A DNA stretch of 8,368 nucleotides from JAURDE01 sp965365285 (lineage in GTDB: Bacteria > Bdellovibrionota > Bacteriovoracia > Bacteriovoracales > Bacteriovoracaceae): contig CBDUBC010000115.1 in assembly GCA_965365285.1 (NCBI GenBank), forward strand, positions 1 to 8,368. The letters are read 5' to 3'. Position numbers and translations under genes: made by a program. Position 1 is the stretch's first letter, and the number at the start of each line of letters is the position of its first letter. Below the pieces are notes generated by a model. The model searched no databases. It saw only the letters and a list, made by a program, of their open reading frames with translations, and was not told where the DNA came from. Positions 4,745-8,368 of this stretch are shown here, piece after piece.

Positions 4745-6575
4745 AAGGTTTTTCTATCCTTAATTTTTCCGTGAAATAATACAAACTTCTTTTAGCTTCA
4801 ATACTGTCTATGATTTCTTTTTGAAGCTTTAGCAGATCCTCTTTTTTAAAATCATCCTCAGCGCCATATTCTACCACAAGAGCGAAATGATAACCCAGGG
4901 TAGGCTCTTGGATTTTAAGAATTGATCCACCTTTATTACTTCGACTAAAGCCAATGTCTTTCGAAAGGGAGATCCCAGAACCTTTATACCTTGTCATCCT
5001 TGGAGCATTGATTAAAGCTCGGTCTGTGAGAATGAAAGATTTTTCTAAATCAAAAGTTCTCGGAAGATAAATTTCAGTAGGAGCATCGACACCATCATTT
5101 TTATAGGTGATGAAGGCGAATTCTCTTTTGGAGAAATGAACTTTTCCGTTGGGGTTTGGTCTTAATCCAACCCAGTCAATGAGCTTTTGATCATAGCTTG
5201 ATCTCATAGCATCGTTATAGAAAAAGTTAATGATCTTTCCTTGAGTTGCTCTAGGATATGCCCTCGATTTTTCATCATGGCCAACGGCCCCCCACTGCAG
5301 TCTTCTTGGATCTGTTGTATCAGGGAAATTTTCCCAAGCGTACTCGGTTCCATGAATTTGAGGAGCATAAAAATTTGCCCACTTAGCCTTATTACTAGAG
5401 ATAGTCATCTCCATTGCTTGATAATACCCTTTTTTCATTCGGTGGTAGTCTCTTGATCTTTTTTGAAGCTTTCCTTTTCCTTGTATAAAAAAACCATACT
5501 CAGTCACAAGAGTAGGCATTCCTAACCTTCTGGCCTCTTCTCTCGCCATTTGATGCTCTTTAAAAAGAACTCCATTCAAAGGTTTTTTTCGGCTTAGAAC
5601 TTCTCGTGTCTCTTCATAAATATGAGGAGCGAAAACCCAGTTTCCTTTTGGTATTTTTTCAAGATGGCCTAGACCAGTAGGATAAGAAAGAGGTCTTAAA
5701 TTGACAGAGGCCCACATAACATGAGGTTCTGCTAGGATCATTTTATGAGACCAACCGATATCATCCATAAGAGTTCTAAATCTCTCATAAAAAGGAAAAA
5801 GCTCTTCGTTATACCATTTTTTAGTGACCCATCTTTTTGCAGCACCACCATAATGAGGCTCATTAAAAGGTTCCGCTCCTAGAATATTTTTAAACTCTTC
5901 TGGAGTGAGGCTATTTTCAAGGTATTTGAGAAATCTAGCTGAAAAATCAAAGAATACGGTTTGTACAGGAATCCTTCCTTGGGGTGTATTGATTTCTTTA
6001 TTTTTCCAAAAATATTGAAGTGCTTTTTTCACATCTTTATTAAATATATAATTAGCTCCCCAAATGGCCTTACAAAGCTTCTTACCTATTGTTCTGCCAC
6101 ATCCTTTCCCTGGCAAATTCATACCATCAACGACCCATTTGGGAGCGCCATCTCCAACAGGATCAATAAATCGAGAAAAGAGATCTTGATGGAAGTCTAC
6201 AATGATCTGCATATCTAGCTTGATCGCTTCTTTAATCATTGCGATATGTTTATCGAGATATTCAGTGTTGAGTTTACCCATTTCTGGTTCAAGTGCATCC
6301 CAAACAAAGAGCCATCTAATAACATTTGCTCCTGTTATCTTCTTAAGATTTCGAAGTTCTTCTCGAGCGTGTTCTAAATCTTTAAAGGGGAGCTGTCCGT
6401 ATGGATTGATATATTTAGCGGCATTGGTTGTACTCCAACCTCGAAGGACAACCTCTCTACCATATTCATCCATAAAGATTCGGTCTTTTTGACCATTAAA
6501 AGTTTTCCATCCAAGGCTTATTTCGCCTGCCTGTATACTAGTAACAAGCAGCGTCATTAAAATAAAAAATTTCAT
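4743..6575 (-). CDS. Secreted GH5 endoglycoceramidase-like glycoside hydrolase
   Basis: Counting from the ATG at 6575, the 610-residue product has a signal peptide (MKFFILMTLLVTSIQA, cleavage near 16). A GH5 (beta/alpha)8 domain follows: LRGW (44-47), IRWLFVWDALEPEMG (86-100), VDFHQDLFSR (126-135), DGAPKW (142-147), FNEP with probable acid/base Glu239, APHIY (316-320) and VTEYG with probable nucleophile Glu359. The combination HQDLFSR, DGAP.W and a C-terminal beta-type domain (about 465-570) is characteristic of endoglycoceramidases, which cleave the oligosaccharide from ceramide in glycosphingolipids. Substrate here is inferred. Cys159 and Cys168 might form a disulfide. The upstream in-frame ATG (6599) is rejected: AAAGGAG (6581-6587) sits just before 6575 and the signal peptide begins there. 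It may share a transcript with 6650-7060 or use the promoter at 6595-6623. Confidence 0.85.
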   Translation of the reverse strand: MKFFILMTLLVTSIQAGEISLGWKTFNGQKDRIFMDEYGREVVLRGWSTTNAAKYINPYGQLPFKDLEHAREELRNLKKITGANVIRWLFVWDALEPEMGKLNTEYLDKHIAMIKEAIKLDMQIIVDFHQDLFSRFIDPVGDGAPKWVVDGMNLPGKGCGRTIGKKLCKAIWGANYIFNKDVKKALQYFWKNKEINTPQGRIPVQTVFFDFSARFLKYLENSLTPEEFKNILGAEPFNEPHYGGAAKRWVTKKWYNEELFPFYERFRTLMDDIGWSHKMILAEPHVMWASVNLRPLSYPTGLGHLEKIPKGNWVFAPHIYEETREVLSRKKPLNGVLFKEHQMAREEARRLGMPTLVTEYGFFIQGKGKLQKRSRDYHRMKKGYYQAMEMTISSNKAKWANFYAPQIHGTEYAWENFPDTTDPRRLQWGAVGHDEKSRAYPRATQGKIINFFYNDAMRSSYDQKLIDWVGLRPNPNGKVHFSKREFAFITYKNDGVDAPTEIYLPRTFDLEKSFILTDRALINAPRMTRYKGSGISLSKDIGFSRSNKGGSILKIQEPTLGYHFALVVEYGAEDDFKKEDLLKLQKEIIDSIEAKRSLYYFTEKLRIEKP

Positions 6576-6594
6576 AAGTTCTCCTTTGCGAGCG

Positions 6595-6623
6595 AACATA
6601 ACGCACTAAATTAGATAACTCAA
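6595..6623 (-). promoter_or_regulatory. Candidate promoter of the GH5 gene
   Basis: Read leftward, TTGAGT (6618-6623) and TATGTT (6595-6600) are spaced by 17 bases. The predicted RNA start near 6588 would lie just before the ribosome-binding site (6581-6587), giving a leader of about 12 bases. The -10 hexamer contains the upstream in-frame ATG (6597-6599), which would then not be transcribed from this promoter. Confidence 0.4.
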
Positions 6624-6649
6624 GATGTTATTTAGCGGGACGGGACACT

Positions 6650-7060
6650 TTAGATTCCGTGAACCAGTGTTTTGAGATCGGATTCAAAGAGAACAATAAT
6701 TTTGTTTCCATCTAAATTTTTCTCAACGACACCTTTTCCGAAAGAAGGATGGTCAATCATATCGCCTTCAGTGAATTTACCTTTAGGAGAGTATTGTTTT
6801 GCGGGACCTTTTGCTTTTGCCATTACCTCTGACCAGCTAAGAACAGAAGATTTTGTTTTTCTTTTGGTTACTCTTTTTGCCCTTGTTTTGGTGGTGTTCA
6901 CTTTAGAAGGATCTTTAAAGACATGAGTTTTATTGCAGGTTTTACAAGTCACTTTTCCAGGAAGATCACCTTTCATAACAACTATGATATGAGCCAAAGC
7001 AGCTTTGCAACCATTACAATAAGATAGGACTTCTTTTCCGGCACCGTAAACTTCGTTCAT
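6650..7060 (-). CDS. Zinc-ribbon protein with PcrA/UvrD C-terminal-like Tudor domain
   Basis: The 136-residue product starts at ATG 7060, with AGAGG four bases upstream. Residues 15-42 carry CNGC and CKTC, a four-Cys zinc-ribbon pattern. A basic linker follows (about 57-72, TKTRAKRVTKRKTK), suited to nucleic-acid contact. Residues 95-135 read KFTEGDMIDHPSFGKGVVEKN..GNKIIVLFE.D.KTLVH. This matches the pattern GD.V.H..FG.G.V.......I.F...G.K.L of the Tudor-like C-terminal domain of PcrA/UvrD helicases, a module known to bind RNA polymerase. CarD-type domains are a related alternative. The protein is cytoplasmic, with no signal peptide. It is divergent from uvrC and 74 bases upstream of the GH5 gene, on the same strand. 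A role in transcription or transcription-coupled repair is inference from domain and neighbour only. Confidence 0.8.
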   Translation of the reverse strand: MNEVYGAGKEVLSYCNGCKAALAHIIVVMKGDLPGKVTCKTCNKTHVFKDPSKVNTTKTRAKRVTKRKTKSSVLSWSEVMAKAKGPAKQYSPKGKFTEGDMIDHPSFGKGVVEKNLDGNKIIVLFESDLKTLVHGI

Positions 7061-7078
7061 AAAACCTCTTTTGACACT

Positions 7079-7107
7079 ATGCTAAAACTTTGCGAAGACA
7101 AAGTAAA
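7079..7107 (-). promoter_or_regulatory. Candidate promoter of the zinc-ribbon protein gene
   Basis: Read leftward, TTTACT (7102-7107) and TAGCAT (7079-7084) are 17 bases apart, each matching the sigma-70 consensus at four of six positions. The -10 ends 18 bases before the ATG at 7060, so the leader would be only about 11 bases and contain the AGAGG ribosome-binding site. Confidence 0.35.
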
Positions 7108-7143
7108 GACGGGGAGCGCATCACAAATGCCTACATGACTAAA

Positions 7144-7184
7144 TACATGTACAATTTACAATAGGCTTATGACGCTGGTAATAA
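7144..7184 (+). promoter_or_regulatory. Candidate uvrC promoter region with palindrome
   Basis: TTTACA (7155-7160) and TAATAA (7179-7184) are 18 bases apart, placing the RNA start around 7191, only about 7 bases before the uvrC ATG. An 8-base palindrome TACATGTA (7144-7151) precedes it, and TACAAT occurs twice (7150-7155 and 7157-7162), giving alternative -10 elements with poor -35 partners. The exact promoter cannot be decided by eye. Confidence 0.3.
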
Positions 7185-7197
7185 AGAATTATATTAA

Positions 7198-8368
7198 ATG
7201 GACATAAAAGAAAAAGCTCTCTCATTGCCTAAGCTTCCCGGATGCTACCTGATGAAAGATAAATCGGGGCAGATCATCTATGTAGGCAAGGCAAAGAACT
7301 TAAAAAACAGAGTTACAAGCTATTTTAATAACTCTGAAAAGTCACCTAAGACGGAAATCTTGGTTTCTCACATTGTCGACTTTGATTTTATTCTAGCTTC
7401 TAGCGATACAGAAGCTTTTGTTATTGAAAATAACCTAATTAAAAAGCATTCTCCTAAATACAATATTCAGATGAGAGACGATAAGTCCTATCCTTATGTT
7501 CTCGTCGATCATAATGAACCTTTTCCTAAACTTAAATATGCCAGACGATTTAAAAGAAAAAAGAATCAAGATGTTTTTGGCCCCTTTGTGGTGGGGAGTA
7601 ATATTTCAGAAGTTATTAGAGTACTTACCAAAACCTTTCGACTTCGAGATTGCAGTTTAAGAGAATTTAAGTCCAGAGATGTCGCCTGTATCCTTTATCA
7701 AATGTATCAGTGTAGTGCTCCTTGCGTAGATGAAATTAGTGAAAAGGACTATGAAAAAGATCTAAAGATGGCGATGAGCTTTTTAAAAGGTAAGGGGAAG
7801 AAGGTTCTTAAAGAGCTTGATCATCAAATGAGAGGTCTCGCCGATCAAGAGATGTTTGAGAAGGCCGCTCAGCTCAGGGATTATATTACGTTATTAAGTA
7901 ATTTTAATGAAAATGAAATTCAAAGAAATGCTGATCTCAAAAAAGATACAGAAGACTTTGATATCATCTCCACTTTTGAAGGAGAGATTGAATTTGATAT
8001 TGGAATCTATATGATTCGAAACGGAGTTCTTTTAGGAAGCAAGAATTTTCATTTTCCAATAAGTGACTTTGAAGATCAGGAAGAAGAGCTCGCATCTTTT
8101 CTTGTCCAATTCTACTCCAGTACGGAAGATGATCTTCCTCTTAAAATCATAACAAAGCTTACTAAACCTAAAAGAGAAGAGCTTGAAAAGGCACTTAATT
8201 ATTACTTCTTTAAAACGCCAGAAGGAAAAGAGCGGATAGAGCTTGAAAATAAAAAGATTAAAAAGATTGTGACCTCTGGAGTAACGAAAAAAGATCAGTC
8301 TCTTTTTGATCTTGTTACGGAAAATGCAAAAGAGCAGCAAAGAGTTCGACTCAATAACCAAGATAGTG
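7198..8368 (+). CDS. uvrC: Excinuclease ABC subunit C, 5' part (390 residues visible)
   Basis: The frame runs from ATG 7198 off the right edge; UvrC is usually about 600 residues. An in-frame TAA (7195-7197) directly before the ATG rules out any earlier start; the ribosome-binding site is weak. The GIY-YIG nuclease domain shows PGCYLM (14-19), IIYVGKAKNLKNRV (26-39) with Tyr28 and Arg38, and catalytic-type Glu77 in IENNLIK; it makes the 3' cut. Cys152, 164, 172 and 176 keep the 12-8-4 spacing of the UvrC iron-sulfur cluster ligands. A UVR domain for UvrB binding spans about 201-236. The start of the RNase H-like 5'-nuclease domain (from about 254) is present; its catalytic residues and the helix-hairpin-helix pair lie beyond the window. 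It works with UvrA and UvrB in nucleotide excision repair. Confidence 0.96.
   Translation, partial: MDIKEKALSLPKLPGCYLMKDKSGQIIYVGKAKNLKNRVTSYFNNSEKSPKTEILVSHIVDFDFILASSDTEAFVIENNLIKKHSPKYNIQMRDDKSYPYVLVDHNEPFPKLKYARRFKRKKNQDVFGPFVVGSNISEVIRVLTKTFRLRDCSLREFKSRDVACILYQMYQCSAPCVDEISEKDYEKDLKMAMSFLKGKGKKVLKELDHQMRGLADQEMFEKAAQLRDYITLLSNFNENEIQRNADLKKDTEDFDIISTFEGEIEFDIGIYMIRNGVLLGSKNFHFPISDFEDQEEELASFLVQFYSSTEDDLPLKIITKLTKPKREELEKALNYYFFKTPEGKERIELENKKIKKIVTSGVTKKDQSLFDLVTENAKEQQRVRLNNQDS

Noticed and set aside
5961..6492. Two rightward frames antisense to the GH5 gene
   Set aside because: The GH5 frame carries clear catalytic motifs; these frames have no recognisable domain or start signal.
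6576..6599. Earlier in-frame ATG for the GH5 gene (adds eight residues)
   Set aside because: The ribosome-binding site lies inside this extension, the signal peptide starts at the second ATG, and the first ATG falls within the candidate -10 element.
6600..6649. Possible terminator between the zinc-ribbon gene and the GH5 gene
   Set aside because: Only a four-base-pair stem and a short GGGAC direct repeat are visible, without a T-run, so read-through between the two genes remains possible.
7080..7197. LexA-type box (TTAC-N3-GTAA, described for Bdellovibrio) before uvrC
   Set aside because: I looked for it and found only TACATGTA, whose half-sites are two bases apart, and no full match. SOS control of uvrC is not supported here.
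8032..8361. Antisense frame of 109 codons within uvrC
   Set aside because: It is opposite well-conserved uvrC coding sequence and its Phe/Lys-rich product is what reversed AT-rich coding DNA yields.

Overview
This is an AT-rich bacterial chromosomal window holding nine protein genes, two of them cut by the window edges. Two edge genes are universal housekeeping genes: the 3' end of a murJ-type lipid II flippase on the left and the 5' two thirds of uvrC on the right. Between them lie mostly poorly characterised envelope or secreted proteins. The AT-rich codon use, dense packing, many short secreted lysine-rich orphans and a DUF507-like protein suggest a Bdellovibrionota / 'deltaproteobacterial' genome, perhaps a Halobacteriovorax/Bacteriovorax-type predator. 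That placement is an inference from overall feel, not from a marker gene.

Left part (1-1426, + strand): the murJ tail (2-613) is followed by a 45-residue secreted-peptide gene (680-817) and a textbook Rho-independent terminator (853-879). A separate acidic DUF507-like gene follows (980-1426). Its stop codon overlaps the stop of the convergent gene 1423-2007.

Middle (1423-4710): two leftward genes encode a membrane-anchored protein (1423-2007, TTG start) and a secreted four-cysteine protein (2140-2754), separated by a hairpin terminator. Divergent from the latter is the most striking gene of the window, a 586-residue exported glycine-rich protein (2950-4710). It has a short Cys-containing N-terminal domain, a hydrophobic segment, about 220 residues of layered Gly/Ala/Ile/Pro repeats, a Gln/Asn-rich stretch and an aromatic C-terminus. 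A bidirectional terminator separates it from the next gene.

Right part (4743-8368): a leftward secreted family-5 glycoside hydrolase resembling endoglycoceramidases (4743-6575) lies downstream of a small leftward protein (6650-7060). That protein combines a four-Cys zinc ribbon with a C-terminal module like the RNA-polymerase-binding Tudor domain of PcrA/UvrD. It is divergent from uvrC (7198 to the edge), so a possible transcription/repair factor sits beside a core nucleotide-excision-repair gene across a 137-base intergenic region.

No rRNA, tRNA, CRISPR array, insertion sequence or integrase is visible. The best candidates for something undescribed are the layered-repeat glycine-rich protein, the zinc-ribbon/Tudor protein beside uvrC, the small secreted peptide with its G-rich terminator region, and the endoglycoceramidase-like enzyme in what may be a predatory bacterium.
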